A program made the translations under genes and the position numbers. Shown here in pieces: positions 1 through 5,520 of a stretch of 9,109 bases of DNA. The stretch comes from Candidatus Enterococcus ferrettii (GTDB lineage Bacteria > Bacillota > Bacilli > Lactobacillales > Enterococcaceae): positions 1-9,109 of the forward strand of contig NZ_JAFREL010000113.1 of the NCBI RefSeq assembly GCF_017377655.1, written 5' to 3'. The notes beneath the pieces are model-generated. The model did not search any database. It saw only the letters and a list, made by a program, of their open reading frames with translations, and had not been told where the DNA came from. Position 1 is the first letter of the stretch; every line of letters begins with the position of its first letter.

Positions 1-19
1 ACTTTTGGGGGTCGGTACA
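1..19. mobile_element. Probable outer end of an IS3-family (IS150-like) insertion sequence
   Basis: Read on the minus strand, bases 19 to 1 begin TGTACCGACCCCCAAAAGT. This matches the usual terminal pattern of IS3-family elements of the IS150 group, which start TGTACTGACCC followed by an A-rich run and AGTTAGAC. In plus orientation the element would end in ...TACA at base 19, with the body lying left of the window. Only one end is visible, so the transposase and any target duplication cannot be checked. The match is from memory of the family consensus. Confidence 0.5.
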
Positions 20-42
20 CTTAAGCTTAGAGGAGTTTTTAT

Positions 43-120
43 ATGCTATTTATTCAATTGGTGCTGCGTCAGAGTTTAAAAATTTGTTCACTGGCTTTTC
101 ACACTGATTATCCAAACTAA
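43..120 (+). CDS. Possible 25-aa small peptide
   Basis: An ATG at 43 opens 25 codons, starting MLFIQLVLRQ, and is preceded by AGAGGAG with 7 nt spacing, which is an excellent ribosome binding site. Nothing else supports it: the peptide matches no family I know, no promoter is obvious, and it begins only 24 bp from the probable IS end. It could be the start of a gene broken by decay, a leader peptide, or chance. Confidence 0.2.
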   Translation: MLFIQLVLRQSLKICSLAFHTDYPN

Positions 121-132
121 AATTCAAGTGTG

Positions 133-282
133 TCATTTGATGTCTCTTTTTCGCATCTTTGTATACCGATCGTAAAGCATCGCTCTGATTAGCTATTCCC
201 GATCCTTGTCTTTAGGAAAATACTCTTAAGATATACTGACTTCTAAACTCGTATCCCCTTTTGTCACTCTCGCGATTTCATA
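133..282 (-). pseudogene. Decayed reading frame of unknown family
   Basis: One minus-strand frame reads protein-like for 49 codons with two internal stops. The three segments are YEIARVTKGDTSLEVSIS, EYFPKDKDRE and LIRAMLYDRYTKMRKRDIK. The composition is that of a soluble charged protein, and the frame stays the same across both stops, as expected of a gene that acquired nonsense mutations. There is no start codon with a ribosome binding site. I do not recognise the family. It may also be chance in AT-rich DNA. Confidence 0.3.
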
Positions 283-327
283 GATTTATTCTATTTTGCA
301 TCAAAACATAACAGCTTTCGTTCCAGC

Positions 328-714
328 CTAAACTTCTAGCTTATCCATTAATGCTTCGGTCAAGGTTTTAGAAAAATTGACACCGGCTTTTTCAGCACGC
401 ACATTCAGCCAGTGAGGGATACTGACGTTTTTCTTATCCAACTGACCTTCTTTTAAATAATCTGTTAAATTGACGGAAACTAAGGTTACAAATTGCTTTC
501 TTTTGTCAAAGGCTATTTCATTAATCGGTGTTGGATCAGGCAAAGAACAATCTTTTTCAATTAAATCTCCTAGCATTATTCCTAAAGCATCCGCCGCCAT
601 CACTAATCCTTCTGGTATCGAGTCGGCCTGGGTAACTGCTCCCTCCACATCTGGAAAATAAATTCCGAAACCCACCGTATCTTGTTCAAAAATTGCTGGA
701 TAGACTTTGTTCAC
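328..714 (-). CDS. hicB: HicB family type II antitoxin
   Basis: This is the antitoxin of a HicAB toxin-antitoxin pair: it binds and neutralises the HicA mRNA interferase and represses its own promoter. The N-terminal part (NKVYPAIFEQD, then GFGIYFPDVEGAVTQADS) is the partial RNase-H-like HicB fold, in which the PD-x-x-G turn is typical. Residues 95 to 128 (VSIPHWLNVRAEKAGVNFS, then a final helix) match the ribbon-helix-helix DNA-binding tail of long HicB proteins. I place the start at GTG 714 because GAGG lies 8 nt upstream and the protein then begins at the usual VxKxYPAIF. An in-frame GTG at 723 would add three residues but lacks a good site. The gene follows hicA by about 10 bp, as in hicAB operons. 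It looks full length and intact. Confidence 0.9.
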   Translation of the reverse strand: MNKVYPAIFEQDTVGFGIYFPDVEGAVTQADSIPEGLVMAADALGIMLGDLIEKDCSLPDPTPINEIAFDKRKQFVTLVSVNLTDYLKEGQLDKKNVSIPHWLNVRAEKAGVNFSKTLTEALMDKLEV

Positions 715-724
715 TGGATACACC

Positions 725-909
725 TCATCTTTTTGTACTGGCAGCTTTGAGTACAGAAGCTTCTACAATTCTAGACAACTCTTTTCCATGCTTTGTTAGA
801 ACCTCTGGCCTTGGATACCCTTTTCGAACAAATTTTCTGTGAGATCCTTTGCCTCCCTTAACTTCAATAAAGCTTGCTGTTTTCCAGCCTCTTTGCTGAT
901 CATAGGCAT
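725..909 (-). pseudogene. hicA: HicA family toxin gene, probably frameshifted near its 5' end
   Basis: HicA is a small double-stranded-RNA-binding-fold mRNA interferase with a catalytic histidine in a G-S-H motif. The body is clear: FIEVKGGKGSHRKF (catalytic His in GSH), then KGYPRP and a final EASVLKAA helix. The expected start, ATG at 909 (MPMISKEA), has AAGGTG 7 nt upstream and sits correctly below the promoter. That frame, however, runs into a stop at 796 to 798 and misses the GSH region. The body is read in another frame, and the first helix is about three codons shorter than in typical HicA, as if roughly 10 bp were lost near 872 to 888. The body frame stays open upstream to a GTG at 979, across the promoter and operator, so that start is implausible. 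A GTG at 919 could give a 64-aa protein with an abnormal first helix, so residual function is not excluded. Confidence 0.65.
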
Positions 910-929
910 TCTGCTGCACCTTCTTCCGT

Positions 930-960
930 ATATTACAATGCGCACTAGGCGCATTGTCAA
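930..960 (-). promoter_or_regulatory. hicAB promoter
   Basis: On the minus strand, TTGACA (960 to 955) is a consensus -35 box and TAATAT (935 to 930) a good -10 box. The 19-bp spacer is slightly long; TGTAAT two bases earlier gives 17. The expected start of hicA lies about 20 bp downstream. The spacer is filled by a perfect palindrome, described separately. Confidence 0.6.
935..957. promoter_or_regulatory. Palindromic operator, probable HicB binding site
   Basis: Arms ACAATGCGC and GCGCATTGT are perfect reverse complements of 9 bp around the centre CTAGT. The site lies between and overlaps the -35 and -10 boxes of the hicAB promoter, so a bound protein would block RNA polymerase. Ribbon-helix-helix HicB antitoxins are known to autoregulate through such sites. 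Binding by this HicB is inferred. Confidence 0.6.
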
Positions 961-1009
961 AAATGGCTGCTAGTACCACTTTTCTTCAATTGTTCTCCAT
1001 AATATACGC

Positions 1010-1040
1010 AAAAAAAAAGCAAACGAAGTTATCCGTCTGC
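1010..1040 (-). terminator. Rho-independent terminator of the DUF3267 gene
   Basis: On the minus strand GCAGACG pairs with CGTTTGC (7 bp, one G-U) around an 8-base loop and is followed by nine T residues. It begins 4 bp after the stop codon of the membrane protein gene and separates it from the hicAB promoter. Confidence 0.75.
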
Positions 1041-1044
1041 CTAT

Positions 1045-1590
1045 TTAGTGATAAAAATTAATTCCGACTTCCGTATCCTCCACTAAGCTTCCCTTAGGCG
1101 CCTTCAGCACTAAATAAATCCAATAAAAATCTCCTGCACATGCAGCCGCATGAAACGTCGCCAAAAATAGATAGCTGCCTACGAATAAAATACCGCTGAA
1201 ACAGGCAATCGTCAGGCTCAACGTAATTAATACAAATGGAGCCATCGATATCCAGGCGAACTGTCCACGTGAGTATTTTGATCCTGGTGAAGCAGCATAG
1301 GCGATCCCTTTTTTGATATTGATGCCAAACTTCACTTTACCTTTTGGGGAAAAGACTCGGAAGAACACTCCGTGAATCAATTCGTGAATGACAATCAACA
1401 GAAATGTCTCTGCTGTTACCAATAAAAGCTGCATTACTGAAAAAGTTATAGAGGACTCTTTCAATGGAATGATGGTAGTCACCGTTAGAAATAATAAGAA
1501 AAAAAGAACCAGCAGAAAAATAGATACGATGTTCAAACGTAAAATACTTTTCTTATCATTTAAGATATCAACCGATCGAATCAGCTTCAT
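1045..1590 (-). CDS. DUF3267-type membrane zinc metalloprotease homologue
   Basis: A 181-aa integral membrane protein. HELIHG at residues 69 to 74 is an HExxH zinc-binding motif inside a hydrophobic segment, and A-C-A-G-D around residue 154 supplies an acidic residue where this family has a conserved aspartate. Hydrophobic segments lie at about 21 to 41, 55 to 75, 112 to 145 and 147 to 163. This layout and length fit the DUF3267 family of putative zincin peptidases, which resembles site-2-type intramembrane proteases; no substrate is known. The start is ATG 1590, which has a GGGGGG run a few bases upstream and begins MKLIRSVDILN. The frame is open to an ATG at 1680, but that extension is not membrane-like and has no good site. 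The gene is single, with its own terminator. Nothing in the neighbourhood indicates a substrate. Confidence 0.75.
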   Translation of the reverse strand: MKLIRSVDILNDKKSILRLNIVSIFLLVLFFLLFLTVTTIIPLKESSITFSVMQLLLVTAETFLLIVIHELIHGVFFRVFSPKGKVKFGINIKKGIAYAASPGSKYSRGQFAWISMAPFVLITLSLTIACFSGILFVGSYLFLATFHAAACAGDFYWIYLVLKAPKGSLVEDTEVGINFYH

Positions 1591-1771
1591 CACACTTCCC
1601 CCCTCTTCTCTTATAGTAGAATAAGTGTTTGATTTAAGAAAAGTCAAGCTGCTTTCAGCTGGAAATAGTCTATTCATCAAGGATTACAATGGAATTACGT
1701 CAAAAAAACTGGACTAAAGTCAGACAAAATCTGAATTGATTACCAGCTTTATTTGAAAAATTCATGATGAT

Positions 1772-1796
1772 AAAATTCCGAAAGACAAGCTTTCAG
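1772..1796 (-). terminator. Weak candidate terminator after the small-gene cluster
   Basis: On the minus strand CTGAAAG pairs with CTTTCGG (7 bp, one G-U) around a 5-base loop, followed by AATTTTA. It lies about 43 bp downstream of the 49-aa gene. The U-tract is poor, so this is only a possible end of the three-gene transcript. Confidence 0.3.
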
Positions 1797-1838
1797 TTAT
1801 TGGTGCTTTAACGTCAATTTGAACCCTAAGGCTACCAA

Positions 1839-1988
1839 TTAAGCATAAACAAATGCATAATAAATCACATACCACCAGCCTAGCATACCATGAAAAAGTG
1901 CCCATATAATACTGTGCCATTTGCGATAAGAAAGAATGAAAGCCAAGATATTCCCAATACCGATTCCTGTTTTAACTGGCTGATCCAT
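1839..1988 (-). CDS. Small membrane protein, 49 aa
   Basis: ATG 1988 opens 49 codons ending in TAA. The sequence starts MDQPVKTGIGIGNILAFILS, continues with YRKWHSIIWALFHGMLGWW and ends YVIYYAFVYA. The pattern of a hydrophobic stretch, a short polar turn, IIWALFHGMLGW and YVIYY is common in very small uncharacterised membrane proteins of Firmicutes, where a similar W-A-x-x-H-G-x-x-x-W-x-Y-V-x-Y motif recurs. It should cross the membrane twice with a small polar loop. The ribosome binding site is weak: GAGGAG lies 13 nt upstream. It sits 24 bp after the 50-aa gene and is probably cotranscribed with it. Its function is unknown. The opposite strand also has an 82-codon open frame here, which I regard as a shadow. 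Confidence 0.65.
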   Translation of the reverse strand: MDQPVKTGIGIGNILAFILSYRKWHSIIWALFHGMLGWWYVIYYAFVYA

Positions 1989-2012
1989 CTTTTGCTACAC
2001 TCTCCTCATCGC

Positions 2013-2165
2013 TTACTTTTCAAACCCTACAGCCACACAATTCAAAGCTGTGTTGGCATTGATCATCGCGTTAATCACCACACCATCATGTGGAAAATGA
2101 CCATCTCTTTCCTTGTTTTTATTGAAGTCCCGAATTGAGTAAATAACGATATAGGTAAATTTCAC
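2013..2165 (-). CDS. Small soluble protein, 50 aa, unknown family
   Basis: GTG 2165 opens 50 codons ending in TAA, with AGGAGGG 7 nt upstream, one of the best ribosome binding sites in the window. The protein begins MKFTYIVIYSIRDFNKNKE, has a polar middle (RDGHFPHDGVV) and ends INANTALNCVAVGFEK. It has no membrane segment and is too short for a standard enzyme. The composition suggests a small alpha/beta domain. I do not recognise it. It starts 14 bp after the stop of the 65-aa membrane gene, which places it in the same transcript. The ribosome binding site and operon spacing support a real gene. Confidence 0.6.
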   Translation of the reverse strand: MKFTYIVIYSIRDFNKNKERDGHFPHDGVVINAMINANTALNCVAVGFEK

Positions 2166-2179
2166 ACTTCTTCCCTCCT

Positions 2180-2377
2180 CTATTGTTTGTCTCGGTTTCT
2201 CATTTTATAGACAATCAATTCCTGCAGCAAACTAATCAGTAAAAAAAATAGTCCAATAACTGCTAAAGCAAAACTAATCATTCCCGCATTATCAAAAATG
2301 ATTGAAACGGTTGCAGAAGCAAAAGCGCAGAACAACCAAACCGCGGTAATCATGTTTCTTCTTTTTTCTAAGGTCAT
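2180..2377 (-). CDS. Small two-helix membrane protein, 65 aa
   Basis: ATG 2377 is preceded by AAGGAG at about 9 nt. The protein has a basic N-terminus (MTLEKRRN), two hydrophobic helices at roughly 8 to 27 and 31 to 57, a short acidic turn (FDNAG) and a basic tail (YKMRNRDKQ). This predicts a hairpin in the membrane with both ends inside. The family is not recognised. It is first of three tiny minus-strand genes and diverges from the histidine kinase gene, with a 172-bp gap. A TATACT box at 2415 to 2410 could be its -10, but no good -35 precedes it. Immunity, signalling or accessory roles are possible but not shown by the sequence. Confidence 0.7.
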   Translation of the reverse strand: MTLEKRRNMITAVWLFCAFASATVSIIFDNAGMISFALAVIGLFFLLISLLQELIVYKMRNRDKQ

Positions 2378-2549
2378 GTTCGTCTTCTCCTTTTCTTCTT
2401 GTTAAATCTAGTATACCGATTAGTAAGAAGAATCTGACGATTTTTCCTAAATGGTTCATTTCGCGCCTTAATTGGTCATAATCACCTTGCTTGGTATTCA
2501 CATCTTCTATAGAATGAAGCTACTAAACAATTTTTCGAGGAGCGCCTAA

Positions 2550-3914
2550 ATGGTCAAGTTCGTTTTTTATTTGGGATTTAATTACTTAAATATATTTCTG
2601 CATTTAATTACTTTGCTCTATGCTTTGAAGCACTTATTCCGTACACCAGTAAGAAAAAAGACAGCTCCTATTCTAAAGAACTGTCTTTGTTTTGCTTTTT
2701 TTCTCGCAATAATTGTTACTGCAATCAGCTTTATCGATCTTTGGGACCAGCGATATATTACGCCCACTACATCGACTGTCCTATCAGTTATTCAATATGT
2801 CGGCTTGCTGCTTTGGTTGAAGCATTCGATGCATTTGCACGCTTACTGTATACCACTTATTTTAGTTACTTTTATCACTTTTACTGATACTATCTTTTCC
2901 ACCACTTTACAGTATTTTTTTATTGCACATGAAGCCTTTTTTCTGACGATTCCGTATCCCTATGCGCATCTTACTCACCTCATTTATTCTTTACTGGGTT
3001 TCGTGATCAACTTATCACTGATTAAACTTTTTTCTTATCGGATGTGGTTTGATCAGTTGTTGAAATTTCCAAAGCTGATCTATTCAAGTGGCATTCTTTA
3101 TCTACTTTTAGAGCTGGTTATATTCAATAGCAATTTAGAGGATATGCGAAAATTGGGAACAAATGTCAAAAATCTTTACATTTCAGGCGTCTTTCTGCTC
3201 TTTTTATTGCTATTCATGGTGCTGGTTCGGGAAGTCGATCGCAACTATCGACTCTCCTACTCAAAAAAAATGCTGGACCAGCAGCATCAGTACATTGAAC
3301 ATGTGGAGGCTCTGTATAATGACCTGAGAAAGCTTCATCACGATCACAAAAACCTGCTTTCTGGCATGTATTTTCAAGTCAGCGAAGGGCAAATCGATGA
3401 GGTAAAAACCTACCTGTCTGAAAAACTTCTCACCACAGATGAACAGCTGCAGGAAACGATTCGTCAGCAAACACAGCTGAACAATGTAAAGATGCTTGAA
3501 GTAAAAAGCTTATTGTTAACCAAAATTATGCTGGCTAAGGAACTCCAGGTTACTCTAAATGTGGAGGTCATTTTACCGATTGTGTCCATTGGGATGGAGA
3601 TGAATGATTTTCTACGGGTTTTGGGGATCACCTTAGACAATGCTATTGAGGCTGCCAGCAAGTTAGATACTCGCGCAGTGGTAGATGTACTGATGCTTCA
3701 AAGTACTGGCTGTGTTGAAGTTGTAATCAAAAACCCGTGTTTCGAAACGGTCAACCTAGAACGTATTTGGGAGCTGGGCTATTCAACGAAAGGGCAAAAT
3801 CGGGGAATTGGATTAGCCACTTATCAGGAAATTTTAAATTCTTACTCACAGGTGTTGCGTGAGACCAAAATTTCACAGGATCAGTTTGTCCAGACAATTG
3901 TGATACCGAATTAA
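2550..3914 (+). CDS. AgrC/ComD-type sensor histidine kinase (GHKL, HPK10 class)
   Basis: A 454-aa membrane sensor kinase. Residues 1 to about 225 contain six or seven hydrophobic helices and form the sensor. Residues 226 to 260 form a linker helix with coiled-coil character. The dimerisation and phosphoacceptor region contains LRKLHHDHKNLL, with His264 aligned to the conserved His of the R-H-D motif in AgrC. The ATP-binding domain shows an N-box (TLDNAIEAA, Asn364) and a G-box (GYSTKGQNRGIGL, 410 to 422). This architecture is that of peptide-pheromone receptors such as AgrC, ComD and FsrC. GAGGAG lies about 8 nt before ATG 2550. Such kinases are normally followed by a LytTR response regulator and lie near a peptide gene; neither is visible here. 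All catalytic motifs appear intact, so it may act on a regulator elsewhere. Confidence 0.88.
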   Translation: MVKFVFYLGFNYLNIFLHLITLLYALKHLFRTPVRKKTAPILKNCLCFAFFLAIIVTAISFIDLWDQRYITPTTSTVLSVIQYVGLLLWLKHSMHLHAYCIPLILVTFITFTDTIFSTTLQYFFIAHEAFFLTIPYPYAHLTHLIYSLLGFVINLSLIKLFSYRMWFDQLLKFPKLIYSSGILYLLLELVIFNSNLEDMRKLGTNVKNLYISGVFLLFLLLFMVLVREVDRNYRLSYSKKMLDQQHQYIEHVEALYNDLRKLHHDHKNLLSGMYFQVSEGQIDEVKTYLSEKLLTTDEQLQETIRQQTQLNNVKMLEVKSLLLTKIMLAKELQVTLNVEVILPIVSIGMEMNDFLRVLGITLDNAIEAASKLDTRAVVDVLMLQSTGCVEVVIKNPCFETVNLERIWELGYSTKGQNRGIGLATYQEILNSYSQVLRETKISQDQFVQTIVIPN

Positions 3915-4029
3915 GTTCTCACACTAAGTAAGCTTGTCTCTAAGAGTAAAAACGGGGCTCTTTCAGCTTTTTCTTAAGATTTTTTTGCTATAGTTAAATA
4001 AGTAAATTCTGTGTTAGAAGGAGGATATT

Positions 4030-4371
4030 ATGCAAAAAGTCGTTTGGATTTATTCCATCAATGTTTATGATACCAGCGCACCTTTTGGTTTCGGTACCCC
4101 TGGAGTAAGAGCATGGCACGGAAACAAATTTCAGTCCGAAATGAAAGCAGCCTTGCAGCCGGAGATTGAGTTGGAGTTTATTAGTTACAATCCCGCCAGT
4201 AATGACATTCCAGATGCTGATTTAGTTCTATTCAATAGTCTAGACGCAAAGCGCTTGAGTGATGAAATTACTGACAAGGGTCTGGCGATCCCCTTCCAAT
4301 ATCTTTACATGGGAAAAGTTCAGGAGATCAAGGAATACCTGATGCCCTTCTTGAAATCAGCATCAACTTAG
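4030..4371 (+). CDS. Uncharacterised 113-aa protein
   Basis: ATG 4030 is preceded by AGAAGGAGG at good spacing, so the start is firm. The protein is soluble, with no signal peptide or membrane segment. It begins with a beta strand (QKVVWIYSINVY), followed by a glycine-rich segment (PFGFGTPGVRAWHG), an amphipathic helix (NKFQSEMKAAL), a second strand (IELEFISYN), the segment DADLVLFNSLDAKRLSDEI and a final helix KVQEIKEYLMPFLK. The alternating beta/alpha pattern with ADLVLFNS recalls a small Rossmann-like fold such as PTS IIB domains, but the phosphorylated cysteine loop is absent, so this is only a structural guess. It lies 115 bp after the kinase, possibly in a separate transcript, and ends at a strong terminator. 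Confidence 0.75.
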   Translation: MQKVVWIYSINVYDTSAPFGFGTPGVRAWHGNKFQSEMKAALQPEIELEFISYNPASNDIPDADLVLFNSLDAKRLSDEITDKGLAIPFQYLYMGKVQEIKEYLMPFLKSAST

Positions 4372-4389
4372 CTACTAAATTAAAAAAAT

Positions 4390-4440
4390 AAAGATAGGTA
4401 TCGTTGGTTCATTTTCTCCAACGATACCTATCTTTTATTT
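4390..4440. terminator. Strong Rho-independent terminator, likely bidirectional
   Basis: An 18-bp perfect stem pairs bases 4390 to 4407 with 4418 to 4435 around a 10-base loop. TATTT follows on the plus strand, and an A-rich stretch (AAAAAATA) precedes it, giving U residues in the opposite direction. It ends transcription from the 113-aa gene and insulates the ABC operon. Confidence 0.85.
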
Positions 4441-4521
4441 GCAAATATGCTTAAATGAATGGGACTACGCTTTGCTTTTTCTTTTTTTATAGCATAATTT
4501 TCATTTCCAGACTCTTCAGGC

Positions 4522-4549
4522 TTGTACCAACGAGAATTAATGATAGAAT
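4522..4549 (+). promoter_or_regulatory. Candidate promoter of the ABC transporter operon
   Basis: TTGTAC (4522 to 4527) and TAGAAT (4544 to 4549) are separated by 16 bp, each with one or two mismatches to consensus. The site lies about 35 bp before the ATG of the ATPase gene and after the strong terminator, where a promoter is needed. Confidence 0.45.
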
Positions 4550-4584
4550 AAAGAATCATATCTTATGAAGGAGTTTATATATAC

Positions 4585-5520
4585 ATGACTTATGCACTAG
4601 AAATAAACCAACTGAAAAAGGTCTATGGCTCAGGTGTTACAGCGCTGCGGGGAATTGACTTAGCTGTTGAGGAAGGCGACTTTTATGCCTTGCTAGGACC
4701 TAATGGCGCGGGGAAATCCACAACGATTGGTATCATCACCTCTTTAGTCAATAAAACCTCTGGTCAGGTGAAGGTATTCGGCTATGATATCGACAAAGAT
4801 CTGGTTGTCGCCAAACAGCAAATTGGCTTGGTGCCGCAGGAATTCAATTTCAATCCCTTTGAAACTGTTCAGCAAATCGTTGTGAATCAGGCAGGCTATT
4901 ACGGTGTTTCCCGAAAAGAAGCGTTAAAACGCAGTGAAAAATACTTGAAGCAATCAAACCTGTGGGAAAAACGCAATGTTCGCGCTCGGATGCTTTCTGG
5001 TGGGATGAAACGTCGTTTGATGATTGCTCGTGCTCTGATGCATGAACCGAAATTATTAATTTTGGATGAGCCAACTGCTGGAGTGGATATTGAGCTGCGT
5101 CGGGAAATGTGGGAGTTTTTGCGAAATTTGAACAATAGCGGAACCACCATCATCTTGACTACCCACTATTTGGAAGAAGCTGAGATGCTATGCCGCAACA
5201 TTGGCATTATTCAATCAGGAGAACTCATCGAAAATACCAGCATGAAGAATTTGTTGGCAAAATTACAATTTGAAACCTTTATTTTTGATTTAGAGCCGTT
5301 GGAACAGGCACCTGTTATCAGCGGTTACAACTACCAAATGGACGATGAACAAACGTTAGAGGTAGAAGTGGAACGAAACCAAGGAATCAACGAAGTGTTC
5401 CAGCAGCTTAGCAATCAAGGTGTAAAAGTCCTATCCATGCGTAATAAGTCCAATCGTCTGGAAGAACTTTTCTTGAAGGTTACTGAAGAAAAACGTCACA
5501 CGGAGGAAATCAATGTTTAG
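4585..5520 (+). CDS. yadG: ABC transporter ATP-binding protein, YadG type
   Basis: The cytoplasmic ATPase of an ABC-2 type exporter, 311 aa. In order it shows Walker A GPNGAGKST (38 to 46), Q-loop Gln85 in LVPQE, signature LSGGM (137 to 141), Walker B LLILDEP (157 to 163) and H-loop His194 in LTTHYLEEAE. A C-terminal regulatory region of about 100 residues ends with MRNKSNRLEELFL. From memory, the sequence follows E. coli YadG closely, including NPFETVQQIVVNQAGYYGV and the C-terminal motif, and is similar in length (YadG is about 308 aa). The substrate of YadGH is not established; ABC-2 exporters of this type often handle drugs, lipids or polysaccharides. ATG 4585 follows AAGGAG at about 11 nt. 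It overlaps the permease gene by 8 bp, showing an operon with coupled translation. Confidence 0.93.
   Translation: MTYALEINQLKKVYGSGVTALRGIDLAVEEGDFYALLGPNGAGKSTTIGIITSLVNKTSGQVKVFGYDIDKDLVVAKQQIGLVPQEFNFNPFETVQQIVVNQAGYYGVSRKEALKRSEKYLKQSNLWEKRNVRARMLSGGMKRRLMIARALMHEPKLLILDEPTAGVDIELRREMWEFLRNLNNSGTTIILTTHYLEEAEMLCRNIGIIQSGELIENTSMKNLLAKLQFETFIFDLEPLEQAPVISGYNYQMDDEQTLEVEVERNQGINEVFQQLSNQGVKVLSMRNKSNRLEELFLKVTEEKRHTEEINV

Larger units (their letters stand above)
1..327. other. Gene-poor stretch beside the IS end
   Basis: No intact gene of normal size is visible in either strand between the window start and the hicB stop codon. The stretch holds the probable IS end, a 25-codon reading frame with a good ribosome binding site, and a minus-strand frame interrupted by two stops that looks like a decayed gene. 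The overall picture is accessory DNA in decay. Confidence 0.5.

Noticed and set aside
1591..1680. 30-codon N-terminal extension of the DUF3267 protein
   Set aside because: The ATG at 1590 has a strong purine-rich site, and the extension is unlike the family and covers the likely promoter.
1890..2138. Plus-strand 82-codon frame opposite the 49- and 50-aa genes
   Set aside because: It has no ribosome binding site and its composition is that of an antisense shadow; the minus-strand frames have better signals and protein-like sequence.
2292..2501. Minus-strand 69-codon frame starting at GTG 2501
   Set aside because: It overlaps the better supported 65-aa gene in another frame, ends in a cysteine/phenylalanine-rich shadow sequence, and has no proper ribosome binding site.
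3915..4029. Hairpin and terminator after the kinase gene
   Set aside because: Only AAGAG/CTCTT with a long loop pairs, and the following T runs are not adjacent, so I do not call a terminator.
4455..4568. Plus-strand short frame MNGTTLCFFFFYS... that could look like a peptide precursor for the kinase
   Set aside because: No ribosome binding site precedes it, its hydrophobic part comes from a T-rich tract, and it overlaps the candidate promoter of the ABC operon.
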